Shown here: positions 15,326-25,050 of the stretch, in pieces
Position numbering within the stretch: the stretch's first letter is position 1
Layout of the letters: each line of letters opens with the position of its first letter
Source of the DNA: Halobacteriales archaeon YIM A00010
GTDB lineage: Archaea > Halobacteriota > Halobacteria > Halobacteriales > Haloarculaceae
Direction: 5' to 3'
NCBI GenBank assembly: GCA_025041175.1
Contig: JAKCFJ010000001.1
Coordinates: 2,125,526 to 2,189,525, forward strand
DNA: 64,000 nucleotides
The notes under the pieces: generated by a model
What the model was told of the DNA's origin: nothing
Seen by the model: the letters and a program-made list of their open reading frames with translations, nothing else
Databases searched by the model: none
Program-made: the position numbers and the translations under genes

Positions 15326-17209
15326 CTACGAGGACGAAACGGTGATCTCGCGCCGGTCGTCGATTGCGCGTTCGAGTTCTTCCGCGATGGCGCTGCCGCG
15401 TGAGACCTGCACTTCGCCCCCTCGGCTCACCGTCGCGGTGAACAGGTATTCGCCGTTGGCTTTGACCTCGACGGTCTCTCCGGCGTACTCTTCGAGCGGA
15501 ATGACGATGTGGCGCGCGGTGACCTCGGGCGTGACGATGTCGCCGGTCTGTTGTGTGTCGCCGGCTTGTTGTGTGTCGCCACTCCCAGTGTTCTGTTCGG
15601 GGGGTCGCTCCTCGAACGACCGCACGTCGATGTCGATTCCGAGCCGGTTTTCGATCTGTGAGATGCGTCCGCCGCCTTTGCCGATGACAGCGGAGATGTC
15701 GTCGTCCTCGACGTAGACGACGGCGCGGTTTTCCCCCTGGAGTTCGACCTGAACGTGTCCCCGGGCGACGGATCGAATCTCGCGCTCGATCTCCTGTTTG
15801 GCGAGCTGGCCGACGCCCGACTCCCTGCTTTCGCTTTCATCGATCGGCACCGTGACGACCTGCCGGTTGAACGTGTACATTTCGTACACAGGGCGGCCGG
15901 ATTCGTAATCCCGAATGACGATAACGGGGCGGGCGAGATCCTCCTCCATCAGTCCTTCGGGCACCTTGACCTGCGTGGAGACGTCGTACACCGTCGCTAT
16001 GTCGCCCGCATCGACGTACGCCACGGTGTCGACGACTTGTGGAATCAGTCCGAGTTCGACCCGACCCACGAGCCGTTGGAGCGCGTCGATGGCGCGCGTT
16101 GCGTGGACGACGCCGACCATCCCGACGCCAGCGAGCCGCATGTCGGCGAACGTCTCGAAGTCGCTAGTCTTTCTGACCTCATCGTAGATGGTGTAGTCGG
16201 GACGAACCATCAACAACGAGTCCGCCGTCGTGTCCATCCGTCCGCCAAGTTCGGTGTACTGGGTGATCTCGGGACCGACCTGGAGGTCGCGGGGCTTTTC
16301 CATCGTTTTCACCGAATAGTCGCTATCGGAGAGGAACTCGGCAACGGCTTGCGCCAGGGTCGATTTGCCCGCGCCGGGCGAGCCGGCGATCAACACGCCC
16401 CGTTGCTGATCGAGCAGCCGCTCTTTCATCTCCTCGTCGTAGCTGTAGTCGCCGATCTCCGTTTTGACGAGCGGACGCACTGCCGTGATCTCCAGCCCAT
16501 CGGAAAACGGTGGCTGGGCCAGCGCGATCCGGTAGTTTCGAAACTGCACGATGGTCATCCCCGGCTCCGAAAGCTCGATGAATCCCTCCTCGGAGCTTTG
16601 GGCGGCGTTTCGGATCTCGTTTGCGTGCTCGCGGAGCGTCTCGTCGTCGAGTTCCGTCTCGTCAACCGGTCCGTACGACACTTCCGTCACGTCCCCCCGC
16701 TTTGCCATCGGGCGGACGCCCGATTTCAGATGGACGCTCAGCGTCTCCGAATCGAAGTACGTTTCGATGGCGAGCGTCTCGATCGTCGTCTGGTACGGTT
16801 CGAGATAGAGGGTATCGATGTCTTTGGCTTTCGCAACCTCGCTTTGGACGAGATCACTCGTCACGAGCGTCGCGTCGTACTCCGTGGCCATGTCACGGAT
16901 GGCCGCGTCGATCTCCCCTTGCTCGGCGCGGTCGATCTCCTCGGGGGTCGCTCGTCGTCCGACGTACGTGATCTGGAGCTGTCCGTCGCGTTCTAACTCC
17001 ACGAGCCGTTGTAACTCCTCGATGCCACGCCACCCGACCGAGCGACCGGCGTTTGCCTGGGACTCCAGCTCACCGACGACCGCCTCAGGAACGTGGACAT
17101 GGGCACCGGTGAAGTCGACATCGTTCTCGGTCTGGTCTGGGGAGTCCGGGCTGACACGCTCGGACACGCGGCCATCGATAACCGCGCTCGTGTCCGGAAC
17201 GACATTCAT
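15326..17209 (-). CDS. PIN domain-ATPase-KH fusion protein (PINc/VapC family ATPase)
   Basis: A 627-residue protein conserved in Euryarchaeota. Residues 1-150 are a PIN nuclease domain with acidic residues in PDTSAVIDGR, VVGELE and LVTSDLVQSEVA; the middle is a PilT/VirB11-like ATPase with Walker A GSPGAGKST and ARVEMRAD-like segments; the C-terminal part has a KH motif VIGKGGGRISQIENRLGI for RNA binding and a TRAM-like tail. A short linker carries a GDTQQ duplication. It probably acts on RNA with ATP-driven conformational change. The open frame before the ATG at 17209 is non-homologous in look. It converges on the DUF151 gene. Confidence 0.9.
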   Translation of the reverse strand: MNVVPDTSAVIDGRVSERVSPDSPDQTENDVDFTGAHVHVPEAVVGELESQANAGRSVGWRGIEELQRLVELERDGQLQITYVGRRATPEEIDRAEQGEIDAAIRDMATEYDATLVTSDLVQSEVAKAKDIDTLYLEPYQTTIETLAIETYFDSETLSVHLKSGVRPMAKRGDVTEVSYGPVDETELDDETLREHANEIRNAAQSSEEGFIELSEPGMTIVQFRNYRIALAQPPFSDGLEITAVRPLVKTEIGDYSYDEEMKERLLDQQRGVLIAGSPGAGKSTLAQAVAEFLSDSDYSVKTMEKPRDLQVGPEITQYTELGGRMDTTADSLLMVRPDYTIYDEVRKTSDFETFADMRLAGVGMVGVVHATRAIDALQRLVGRVELGLIPQVVDTVAYVDAGDIATVYDVSTQVKVPEGLMEEDLARPVIVIRDYESGRPVYEMYTFNRQVVTVPIDESESRESGVGQLAKQEIEREIRSVARGHVQVELQGENRAVVYVEDDDISAVIGKGGGRISQIENRLGIDIDVRSFEERPPEQNTGSGDTQQAGDTQQTGDIVTPEVTARHIVIPLEEYAGETVEVKANGEYLFTATVSRGGEVQVSRGSAIAEELERAIDDRREITVSSS

Positions 17210-17421
17210 ATTCCTGCTACGTCCTCGCGACGCTATAAGGGTGTTCACCCATCCGACGCGGTAGCGTACACAATCGTGGCAACGCGGATCGAACACACAG
17301 CCCGGATCCACTGGGATCGCCTCTCGAGGACCGCCGATAGCGTGCTGTGCGACCAGAATATAGCCGCTGCCTGGTGGACAAAGTATTTGCCACCCCAGTC
17401 GTAAGATTCCGCGTGCCATTC

Positions 17422-17916
17422 ATGAAGAAGATCATTCTTCTGTCTCTTATCGCTCTATCGGTGGTTTTCAGCGGGTGTCAGGCGGGGCTGCCGACGAACG
17501 GTCTACATGAGGCGAGATCGGACGAGGAAGCCACGGCCGCGTGTCAGGGGGCCGGCATGAGCTACTGGGAACCGAGCGATGAGAATCAAACGCGGACGTG
17601 GTCGCCGGACACGCTCCGGATCAGCTACGAACTGCCGGCGAACACGAGCGTCTTGTTCGTTGCGACCGAGAACGACACGGTGCTCGGCGTCACGCACGTC
17701 ACCACCAACGAGACGATCGTTGCCGAGGGGGTTCCGTTCGACCTCTCCCGGAACCTATCGGGAACACACACCGTTTCCGTTCGGATGTACGCGGACGCGA
17801 ACGGAAACGAGAGCTTCGATCGGGACACGGACACCGTCTGTCGCACCGACGGCGAGCGCGTTCAGACCGGAGCCAAAACGATCGACTTCAGCGCGCTCAA
17901 TTCGAGCGCCGCGTGA
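17422..17916 (+). CDS. secreted lipoprotein, unknown function
   Basis: A 164-residue protein with a short basic N-terminus (MKKIILL), a hydrophobic helix and a lipobox ending VVFSGC, so Sec-type export with lipid attachment is likely. The mature part is beta-rich and Asn/Thr-rich, with YADANGNESFDRDTD resembling the Ca-loop-like segment found in haloarchaeal DUF7282-type surface domains. The family assignment is tentative. It precedes two peptidase genes on the same strand at 81-bp spacing. Confidence 0.7.
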   Translation: MKKIILLSLIALSVVFSGCQAGLPTNGLHEARSDEEATAACQGAGMSYWEPSDENQTRTWSPDTLRISYELPANTSVLFVATENDTVLGVTHVTTNETIVAEGVPFDLSRNLSGTHTVSVRMYADANGNESFDRDTDTVCRTDGERVQTGAKTIDFSALNSSAA

Positions 17917-17997
17917 TCGGAGGGATAACTTTGGGGGAGGAGCTGTTGGTGTGAACATGGACACCCCGAGGACAAGCGCGTGTGAGGTGGGCTCTCG

Positions 17998-19071
17998 ATG
18001 ACGAGAACCGTTCGTTCGTTGGCTCGGGAGCTGGTTGCGATTCCGAGCCACGACGATCCAACGGCAGCTGGCCGCTTCGTCGCGGAGTGGCTTCGGACGG
18101 AGACGGATGCGGCCGTCGAACGGATCGAGGCCGGCGTGATCGCACGCCGCGACGGTGGCGGGCGGTGTGCGCTCGTCGGCCACCACGACGTGGTACCCCC
18201 CGCCGACGCGCAGAGAGACGGCAGTGGATTCGTGGTGAATGAGCGCGGCGACCGGTTGTACGGCCGGGGAAGCGCCGACATGAAGGGGTCGCTTGCGGCC
18301 GCGCTGTGTGCGTTTCGTGACGCCGAGGGTCCGTGTACCGTCGCCAGCTTCCGGGGCGAAGAACAGGGTGGAGAGGGTGCTCGCGCCGCCATCGAAGCGG
18401 GGTTTGCCCCGGAGTACGCCGTGGTTGGCGAGGGATCGACCGGCTACTCCGCCGACAGCGTGACCGACGTGGCCGTCGCGCACAAGGGGCGTCGTGCAAG
18501 CACAATCCACGCTCGGGGAACGGCGGCCCACGCGAGCGAGCCGGAGCGGGGGGCAAACGCGGTGTACCGCGCGGCCGAGGCGATCGACGTGTTGCAAGCG
18601 CTGTCGCCGCCAGAAACGACGGTGCTCGGTCACGGAATGGACGGAAGCCTCTGCGCGACGGAGATCGAGGGCGGCAGCGCGTGGAACGTCGTGCCCGAAT
18701 CCTGTGCGATCACTGTCGACGAGCGGACGGTGCCCGGCGAGCGCGCCGACATCGGGCGCGTAACGGAGATCGAAGGCGTCGACTGGGACGTCGAACAGGA
18801 TCTGCCACCGATGGCGTGTGAGGACGACGCGTTCGCTCGCGCCGTGCTCGACGCCGCCACCGAGGCACAGACGGAAACGCCGGCGTTGGTAACGAAACCC
18901 CACGCGACCGACGCCGGGTGGCTCGCCCAGGCCGGAACGACGTGCGTCGTCTGTGGCGCGGCCGAGCCCGGCGAGGCTCACACCGACGACGAAAGCGTCT
19001 CCCTTCCCGTTCTCGACCGCTGTTACCGGATCTACAGCGGTATCCTCGCACGTGTCGGGGGAACGGATTGA
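17998..19071 (+). CDS. M20 family metallopeptidase/deacylase
   Basis: A 357-residue zinc hydrolase. Metal and catalytic blocks appear in order: GHHDVVPP (His, Asp), GRGSADMKG (bridging Asp), GEEQGGEG (general-base Glu pair), a dimerisation domain with TAAHASEPERGANA, and a C-terminal KPHATDAGWL supplying another ligand. The family includes succinyl-diaminopimelate desuccinylase, ArgE and LysK-type deacetylases; the size and the GHHDVVPP block fit small archaeal deacylases, but no arg or lys genes are adjacent, so the substrate is open. It is followed 25 bases later by the M32 peptidase gene. Confidence 0.85.
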   Translation: MTRTVRSLARELVAIPSHDDPTAAGRFVAEWLRTETDAAVERIEAGVIARRDGGGRCALVGHHDVVPPADAQRDGSGFVVNERGDRLYGRGSADMKGSLAAALCAFRDAEGPCTVASFRGEEQGGEGARAAIEAGFAPEYAVVGEGSTGYSADSVTDVAVAHKGRRASTIHARGTAAHASEPERGANAVYRAAEAIDVLQALSPPETTVLGHGMDGSLCATEIEGGSAWNVVPESCAITVDERTVPGERADIGRVTEIEGVDWDVEQDLPPMACEDDAFARAVLDAATEAQTETPALVTKPHATDAGWLAQAGTTCVVCGAAEPGEAHTDDESVSLPVLDRCYRIYSGILARVGGTD

Positions 19072-19096
19072 TAGCCCCGGGGATCCTGCCACCGGT

Positions 19097-20593
19097 ATGG
19101 CAGCCCAACAGCCCTACAGCGAGTTCATCGACCACGTCAAACGCATCTCGAACATCGAACACGCCAGCAGCATCCTCAACTGGGACCAGCAGGTGATGAT
19201 GCCCGAGGGCGGCACGCCTGCGCGGTCACAACAGGTGTCGACGCTCTCGGCGCTCCACCACGAGCTGCTCACGAGCGAGGAGACCGAAACGTATCTCTCG
19301 ACGTTGGAATCGTCGTCGCTGACCGACGAGCAGTCGGCGGTTGTCCGGGAGATCAGTCGCCAGTACGAGCGCGCCGAGCGCGTGCCGAGCGAGCTGGTCG
19401 AGGAGATCGCCCAGACGACGAGTTCGGCGCTCCCGGTGTGGAAAAAAGCGAAGGACAACGACGATTTCGAGGCGTTCGCGCCGACGCTGTCGAAGCTCGT
19501 TGATCTCAAACGCGAGTACGCCGAACAGATCGATCCGGACGCGGATCCGTACGCCGTGCTGTTCGCTGACTACGAGCCGTATCTCGATCTCGACACCGCG
19601 GAGCGCATTCTCGAGCAACTCCGGGACCGGCTCGTCGCGCTGATCGATTCGGTCGAAGAGAGCGACGCCGAACTCGAAACGAACGCCTTTTCGGGAACGT
19701 ATCCCGCCGACGAACAGGAGTCGCTCTGTCGGTCAGCCCTAGATCGACTCGGCTACCCGTGGGAGCACGGACGGCTCGACACCGCGCCCCACCCATTTTC
19801 TACCGGCTCCCAGTTCGACGCGCGGGTAACGACGCGATTCACCGAGAACGATCCCATCGACGCGCTCACCTCCACCATCCACGAGTTCGGCCACGCGACG
19901 TACACGCTCGGTCTCCCGCGCGAACAGTACGGGACGCCGCTCGGAAACCACCGTAATCTCTCCGTTCACGAGTCCCAATCCCGGCTGTGGGAGAACCACG
20001 TCGGGCGCTCGCTTCCCTTCTGGGAACAGTTCCTGCCGACCGTCACGGAGCAGTTCCCCGAAGCGAGCGGTGTCTCCCCCCGCGAGGCCTACGAGACCGC
20101 GAACCAGGTGTACACTGACAACCTGATCCGCGTCGAGGCGGACGAGCTGACCTACCACCTGCACATCGTGCTCCGGTTCGAGATCGAACGACAGCTCATC
20201 CACGGGGAGATCGATGTCGAGGAACTGCCCCACGTCTGGAACGAGAAGATGGAGGAATACCTCGGCATTCGTCCCGAAACCGACAGCACCGGCTGTCTGC
20301 AGGACATCCACTGGACCCACGGGAGCTTCGGCTACTTCCCCACGTATTCGCTGGGAAGCGTGCTCGCCGCACAGCTGTACGAGACTGCCGCCGAGGAAAT
20401 TGGCAAGCCCGACGAACGGATCCGAAACGGCGAGTTCGACGCGCTACACGAGTGGCTCACCGACAACGTCCACCGACACGGCCAGCGCTACACCACGCCC
20501 GATCTCATCGAACAAGCGACCGGCGAACCGTTCACCGCCGACTACTTCCTCGACTACGTCGAGCGAAAATACAGCGAGCTGTACGAGCTGTAG
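19097..20593 (+). CDS. M32 family metallocarboxypeptidase
   Basis: A 498-residue zinc-dependent carboxypeptidase of the Taq/Pfu type. The zinc site is HEFGH in STIHEFGHATYTLG, and the family blocks WDQQVMMP near the N-terminus, HESQSRLWENHVGRS, and a C-terminal RDIHW-like (QDIHWTHGSFGYFPTYSLG) are all present. It removes C-terminal amino acids from peptides in the cytoplasm. Length is typical. The ATG at 19097 is 25 bases past the M20 stop, so the two peptidases are probably co-transcribed. Confidence 0.93.
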   Translation: MAAQQPYSEFIDHVKRISNIEHASSILNWDQQVMMPEGGTPARSQQVSTLSALHHELLTSEETETYLSTLESSSLTDEQSAVVREISRQYERAERVPSELVEEIAQTTSSALPVWKKAKDNDDFEAFAPTLSKLVDLKREYAEQIDPDADPYAVLFADYEPYLDLDTAERILEQLRDRLVALIDSVEESDAELETNAFSGTYPADEQESLCRSALDRLGYPWEHGRLDTAPHPFSTGSQFDARVTTRFTENDPIDALTSTIHEFGHATYTLGLPREQYGTPLGNHRNLSVHESQSRLWENHVGRSLPFWEQFLPTVTEQFPEASGVSPREAYETANQVYTDNLIRVEADELTYHLHIVLRFEIERQLIHGEIDVEELPHVWNEKMEEYLGIRPETDSTGCLQDIHWTHGSFGYFPTYSLGSVLAAQLYETAAEEIGKPDERIRNGEFDALHEWLTDNVHRHGQRYTTPDLIEQATGEPFTADYFLDYVERKYSELYEL

Positions 20594-20688
20594 GTTCCGG
20601 CTCGACCACCGTACACTCGTACTGACACACATATAGCCATGAGAATACATGCCGCAGTCTCAACGGTGTGAGTGTCGTTCGTGTGGTC

Positions 20689-20907
20689 ATGGACCGATCC
20701 AGTGGCGACTCGACCTGCCCGGTGTGTAAGCGGTCGACGCCCACGAAACGAACGTGGCACCCGGCGTACAACCACGTGTGTGGGAGCTGTGGCGTGCTGT
20801 TCAACACGTTCGACACCGAGATGACGCTGGCCACCTACGACCACGAGTCACAGCAGCGCTCGGATCGCGGTGTAAACTCCGTAGCTCCCAGCGATAGCGA
20901 TCGTTAA
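20689..20907 (+). CDS. small zinc-ribbon protein
   Basis: A 72-residue protein with two cysteine pairs, CPVC and CGSC, 21 residues apart, forming a likely zinc ribbon around KRTWHPAYNHV. The C-terminal third is polar. It may belong to the many single-zinc-ribbon haloarchaeal proteins. Its end overlaps the converging transporter gene by 60 bases, which lowers confidence in the tail; the gene may stop being constrained there. A start seven codons upstream (20668) is possible. Confidence 0.5.
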   Translation: MDRSSGDSTCPVCKRSTPTKRTWHPAYNHVCGSCGVLFNTFDTEMTLATYDHESQQRSDRGVNSVAPSDSDR

Positions 20908-22026
20908 CGAAAGCACCCACGCCAGCACGGTGTTGCGCATTTTGGATCCGCTCACGCTGCTCGTTCCCCCAGCAGCGAACCCGCTCCCGATGATCGCGCT
21001 GAGGATGATCTCGTTGAACGAGACCGGAATCCCGTACAACACTGCGGTCTGTGCGAGCGCGAACGACGGCACGAGCGCGGCGATCGAGCGCCGTGGACCG
21101 AGCGAGGAGTAGTCCTGTGCGAGCGCTTTGATCATCCGGGGCGCACCCATCCACGAACCGGCGAGCAGCCCCAATCCGCCGCCGATGAGCAACATCACGA
21201 GCGTGATCGGGAGCATCTCGAGCAGCGGGATCATCGGTCCGACCGCAAGCCCGACCTGGCTCGCACCCGCCGAGAACGCGACGAGCCCACCGAGAAACAG
21301 TAGAAAGTGGCGAAGACCACGGTCCTCATCGGTCATATCCCACGCGAGCAACAGGGCCCCAACCACGGCCATCCCGATCGTGATCACGGCAGACGCCACT
21401 CCAGGACCTAATCCCGACAGCGCTGGCCACCGAGCGCCGGCTGTGGCGAACGAGCGCCCTCCCAAAAAGACGAACGACATGTTCCCGATGATCGCTCCGA
21501 CCACCCCACCGAGCACCGGAACGCTCACGCGCTCGGGAATCCGTTCGTGGCGCAACAACCGCGCCGTGGCGTACGCAATGGCGCTCCCCACGAACGGCAC
21601 CAGCACCCACATAGCCCCGATCTGCTGGTACATTCCCCACGCGGGCAGCCCACCCATCGCCAGCCCGACGCCGATGACCGCACCAGTCGCTGTGAAGCCC
21701 GTCGGAATCGGATAGCCCGTGAAAATACCGATCGAAACGAGCAGCGCCGCCACGAACAGTCCGACGGCGGCCGCGCCGGGGGACAGCGTGACCCCACGGA
21801 TCAACCCCGTGCCGACCGTCCCCGCGACGTTCGCACCCTGAAACACCGCTCCCGCAAAGCCTAAGATCCCGACGAGAAAACCGGCTCGCATCACGGAAAT
21901 GACGTTCGCTCCGGCTGCGGGGGCAAACGGGGTCGAGCCACTCGATCCAGCCCCGATTGTCCACGCCATGAACAAGCTGGCGACCGACGCAATAACGATG
22001 ATCCCCAGAAAGCCCAAGGCAACCAT
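20848..22026 (-). CDS. PiT-like (PHO4 family) ion-phosphate transporter, divergent
   Basis: A 392-residue membrane protein with about ten TM helices in two inverted halves, each led by a re-entrant motif: GAGSSGSTPFAPAAGAN...GILGFAGAVFQGANVAGT, and GLVAFSAGASQVGLAVGP...GSGFAAGGTSSVSG. This is the PiT layout, but the classic GANDVANA signature has decayed to GASQVGLA, so the acidic residue is lost. Transport of phosphate is therefore uncertain. I start at the ATG giving MVALGFLG; a GTG 32 codons earlier is possible. No phoU-like gene is adjacent. Confidence 0.8.
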   Translation of the reverse strand: MVALGFLGIIVIASVASLFMAWTIGAGSSGSTPFAPAAGANVISVMRAGFLVGILGFAGAVFQGANVAGTVGTGLIRGVTLSPGAAAVGLFVAALLVSIGIFTGYPIPTGFTATGAVIGVGLAMGGLPAWGMYQQIGAMWVLVPFVGSAIAYATARLLRHERIPERVSVPVLGGVVGAIIGNMSFVFLGGRSFATAGARWPALSGLGPGVASAVITIGMAVVGALLLAWDMTDEDRGLRHFLLFLGGLVAFSAGASQVGLAVGPMIPLLEMLPITLVMLLIGGGLGLLAGSWMGAPRMIKALAQDYSSLGPRRSIAALVPSFALAQTAVLYGIPVSFNEIILSAIIGSGFAAGGTSSVSGSKMRNTVLAWVLSLTIAIAGSYGVYTAIRALL

Positions 22027-22345
22027 TATCGCTCCTTCTGTGGGGTTCCATAATACGCTGTCGTCTGCATCCGGTCTCTCGGGTACGAATTTTTCGCCAA
22101 TGGTGTTAAGTTCTAGCCTCACCTATCGTTGATAATGACAGCCGCTTCCCGAGTACGTTCGCGGCCGCTGTCACAGCCACTAGGCTGGCGTTGGCAGCAC
22201 CATTGCTCGGGAAGCCGATAGTATCGCGGCGTCGGTCCCTGTGGGAGTCCCCCACCTGGGTCGGGCGCGGTGCTCCCTCGCTTTCTCGTTTGTATCGTGC
22301 GCTGAGTGACGACGCAGTCGACACCCACAGCTATCATCATCACAG
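22027..22345. other. intergenic region between divergent transporter and trpS
   Basis: About 320 bases with no credible gene. It must carry promoters for both flanking genes. I see GC-rich patches around 22240-22290 with short hairpins but no clear conserved structure, riboswitch or repeat. Confidence 0.4.
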
Positions 22346-23527
22346 ATGACAGACGAAGGATTCACTGTGACACCGTACACGGTGTCCGGCGAGATAGACT
22401 ACGAAAAGCTTCTCGAACAGTTCGGGGCCGACAGGCTCACGGACGAACAGATCGCGCGGTTTCCCGAACCGAGACATCCGCTCGTACGACGGCGGGTGTT
22501 CTACGCGGAGCGAGACGTAGATCGGTTCCTTCGCGCAGCCAACGCCGGCGAGCGCCACTCGATCGTCACCGGGCGCGGCCCCTCCGGCGCGATGCATCTG
22601 GGCCACATCGTCCCGTTGTACTTCGCCAAACACGTCCAACAGCAGACGAACGCGCTAGTGTACATTCCCTTTTCCGACGACGAAAAGTACTTTGTCAAGG
22701 ACAGATCCCTCGAGGAAATCGGGGCACAAACCCGCGACAACCTCCGGGATCTGCTCGCGGTCGGCTTCGATCCCGACCGGACCCGCATCGTCGTGGACAC
22801 GGCCGACGCCGATGTCGTGTATCCGCTCGCGGTCGCCTTCGCAACGGAAGTCACACAGTCGACGTTCCGAGCGACGTACGGCGATCCCGAGAACATCGGC
22901 CACTCCTTTTACCCCGCTGTCCAGGCCGCCCACCTCCTGCTCCCCCAGCTCGTGGCGGGACGCCACCCGACGCTCGTCCCGATCGGCATCGACCAGGATC
23001 CCCACGTGCGGGTGTGTCGCGACATCGCGGCCAAACAGCGCTACGACCTCGACAAACCCGGGGCGCTGCTCTCGAAGTTCCTCCCGAGTCTCGAGGGACC
23101 GGGAAAGATGAGTTCGAGCGACAGCGGTTCCGACACCGCTCCGACCATCCTCCTCTCCGACGACCGCGACACCGTGTTGGAGAAGATCCACACCCACGCC
23201 TACTCCGGCGGCCGATCCACGGTTGCTGAACACCGGACCCACGGCGGCGATCCCGCTGTGGACGTCTCGTACCAGCTCCTGTACTCGTTTTTCGAGAACG
23301 ACGACGACCGGCTGGATAGAATCGCGCGCGAGTACCGGGACGGATCGCTGCTGAGCGGAGAGCTCAAGGAGATGGCCGCGGACGCGATCGCGTCGTTTCT
23401 CGACGCGCACCAACGCCGCCGCCAGCAGCTGGATTCACTCGAGACCGAGCTCGAACGGTACCGGCTCACGGAGCGCGAACGGGAGGCGGCCCACCGTCGC
23501 GTTGGATACACCCACTTAAAACCATGA
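22346..23527 (+). CDS. trpS: tryptophan--tRNA ligase
   Basis: A 393-residue class I aminoacyl-tRNA synthetase of the archaeal/eukaryotic TrpRS type. The HIGH-equivalent is GAMHLGH within GRGPSGAMHLGHIVP, and the KMSKS-equivalent is KMSSS in LEGPGKMSSSDSGSDTAPTI. The segment PIGIDQDPHVRVCRDIA is diagnostic for TrpRS. It charges tRNA-Trp in the cytoplasm. Some haloarchaea, from general knowledge, carry two trpS genes; this window holds one. It stands alone with no operon partner. Confidence 0.93.
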   Translation: MTDEGFTVTPYTVSGEIDYEKLLEQFGADRLTDEQIARFPEPRHPLVRRRVFYAERDVDRFLRAANAGERHSIVTGRGPSGAMHLGHIVPLYFAKHVQQQTNALVYIPFSDDEKYFVKDRSLEEIGAQTRDNLRDLLAVGFDPDRTRIVVDTADADVVYPLAVAFATEVTQSTFRATYGDPENIGHSFYPAVQAAHLLLPQLVAGRHPTLVPIGIDQDPHVRVCRDIAAKQRYDLDKPGALLSKFLPSLEGPGKMSSSDSGSDTAPTILLSDDRDTVLEKIHTHAYSGGRSTVAEHRTHGGDPAVDVSYQLLYSFFENDDDRLDRIAREYRDGSLLSGELKEMAADAIASFLDAHQRRRQQLDSLETELERYRLTEREREAAHRRVGYTHLKP

Positions 23528-23823
23528 TTTGACAAGCAGCACACACAGGGTTGTCCTCCCCCAAGGCATAGTTGCCGGATCGAAGACGACGCACTTGGCT
23601 TGTGTCGAATCAATTTGTCGCACGTAGCCGTTCGTCATCGTGTGTTCCGGTATCCCGTCTCCCGCCTCCGTGTCGATCCCAGATCGCCCCCGATCTTGGA
23701 TCGAAACCGGTCTGCGGCTACTTCCGACCCCCTGTTCCCAATTTTATCGCAACGGCTCGAGGAGATCGAGTTCGAGCCACTGGAGCGGAAGATTTACCAG
23801 AATCAGTAGCACATATTCCCCTA

Positions 23824-24342
23824 ATGGCTTTCGAGGAGCTACTGAACGATCCCGTCATTCAGAAATATCTGCACGAGCTCGTCGGTCCGACGGGGATGCC
23901 GGTCGCTGCTGCACCCCCCGACGGCGAAGTGACCGACGAAGAACTCGCAGAGGAGCTCGGGTTGGAACTGAACGACGTGCGGCGGGCGTTGTTCATCCTC
24001 TACGAGAACGATCTGGCAAGCTACCGCCGGCTGCGAGACGAGGACTCGGGTTGGCTCACGTATCTCTGGACGTTCCATTACGAGAACGTGCCCGAACAGC
24101 TCGAAGAGGAGATGTACCGGCTTCTCGACGCGCTGGAAGAGCGCCGCGAGTACGAAACCAACCACGAGTTCTATCTCTGTCCGGAAGAGTCGCTCCGCTT
24201 CGAGTTCGAGGAGGCGATCGAGTTCGGATTCGAATGTCCGCAGTGTGGGGCCGAGCTAGAACCGATGAACAACGACGCGCTCGTTACTTCGATGGACGAA
24301 CGCATCGCACAACTCCGTTCGGAACTCAACGTCGAAGCGTAA
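23824..24342 (+). CDS. tfe: transcription initiation factor E (TFE)
   Basis: A 172-residue basal transcription factor. The N-terminal winged helix (about residues 1-95) has VTDEELAEELGLELNDVRRALFILYENDLASYRR, as in archaeal TFE-alpha; a helical linker precedes a C-terminal zinc ribbon whose visible cysteines are YLCPE and FECPQCG. TFE assists promoter opening with TBP, TFB and RNA polymerase. A start at 23824 (MAFEELLND) fits the family; the upstream frame is open but not homologous in look. The next two genes follow closely, as is common in haloarchaea. Confidence 0.95.
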   Translation: MAFEELLNDPVIQKYLHELVGPTGMPVAAAPPDGEVTDEELAEELGLELNDVRRALFILYENDLASYRRLRDEDSGWLTYLWTFHYENVPEQLEEEMYRLLDALEERREYETNHEFYLCPEESLRFEFEEAIEFGFECPQCGAELEPMNNDALVTSMDERIAQLRSELNVEA

Positions 24343-24345
24343 GGA

Positions 24346-25050
24346 ATGGTCGTTCTCGCAACCAAACTGTATGTCGATGGAACGGCCCGCGACCGCGCTG
24401 TCGATTCGTTGGGTTCGCTGATCGAAAACGACATCGGCGGGGTCGATGTGGAATGGACGGTCGGCGTCCGCTCCGATGGGTTCCCGTCGGTCACGATCGA
24501 TGGGCCGGACGCGGTCATCGCGCGCAACGTCTTGGGCGATCGGTGGGGGACGATCACGCCGTCGTTCGAATCCGGTGAGGAGTACGTCGGAACGCTCACC
24601 GCGTGGGACGACGACGGACTCACGCTCGATGTCGGAGCTGCCACCGAGGAGACGGGATCGTCGATCGATTCGGACGGTTGCGTTCGGATTCCGACCGAGC
24701 AGCTCGGTCTCGGACCGGGGACGGCGACGCAGATCCGGACCCGGTTCGGACTGGTACAGCACCTGCCGCTCCGGTTCGTGTACGGGGATCCCCCCCGCCT
24801 GGCCGACGCCGAGCGCGATCGGCTGTACGAGTGGACGCGCGGAAACGGCCGGGTTACCGTCAACAGCGCGACGCGGGCAGAGGTGCGCGCCACGGTGAAC
24901 CGCGCGGGCCACGCCGAGGACATCGTCACGGTCGAGCGGCTCGGACTCCTCGAACAGAGCATCGTCTGTCGCGAGAACACCGATCCACCCGGGTTGCTCG
25001 CGGCCATCGGCCGCCATCTCCCTTCAGAACTGTTGTGTGTCCTGCCATGA
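24346..25050 (+). CDS. DUF2110 family protein
   Basis: A 234-residue conserved archaeal protein starting three bases after the tfe stop. The N-terminus MVVLATKLYVDGTARDRA and the RNVLGDRWGTITP segment match the DUF2110 family, which travels with tfe. A beta-barrel-like middle and a helical C-terminal domain are suggested by sequence. No catalytic motif is seen. The link to tfe suggests a role near transcription or translation, but this is inference. Confidence 0.85.
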   Translation: MVVLATKLYVDGTARDRAVDSLGSLIENDIGGVDVEWTVGVRSDGFPSVTIDGPDAVIARNVLGDRWGTITPSFESGEEYVGTLTAWDDDGLTLDVGAATEETGSSIDSDGCVRIPTEQLGLGPGTATQIRTRFGLVQHLPLRFVYGDPPRLADAERDRLYEWTRGNGRVTVNSATRAEVRATVNRAGHAEDIVTVERLGLLEQSIVCRENTDPPGLLAAIGRHLPSELLCVLP

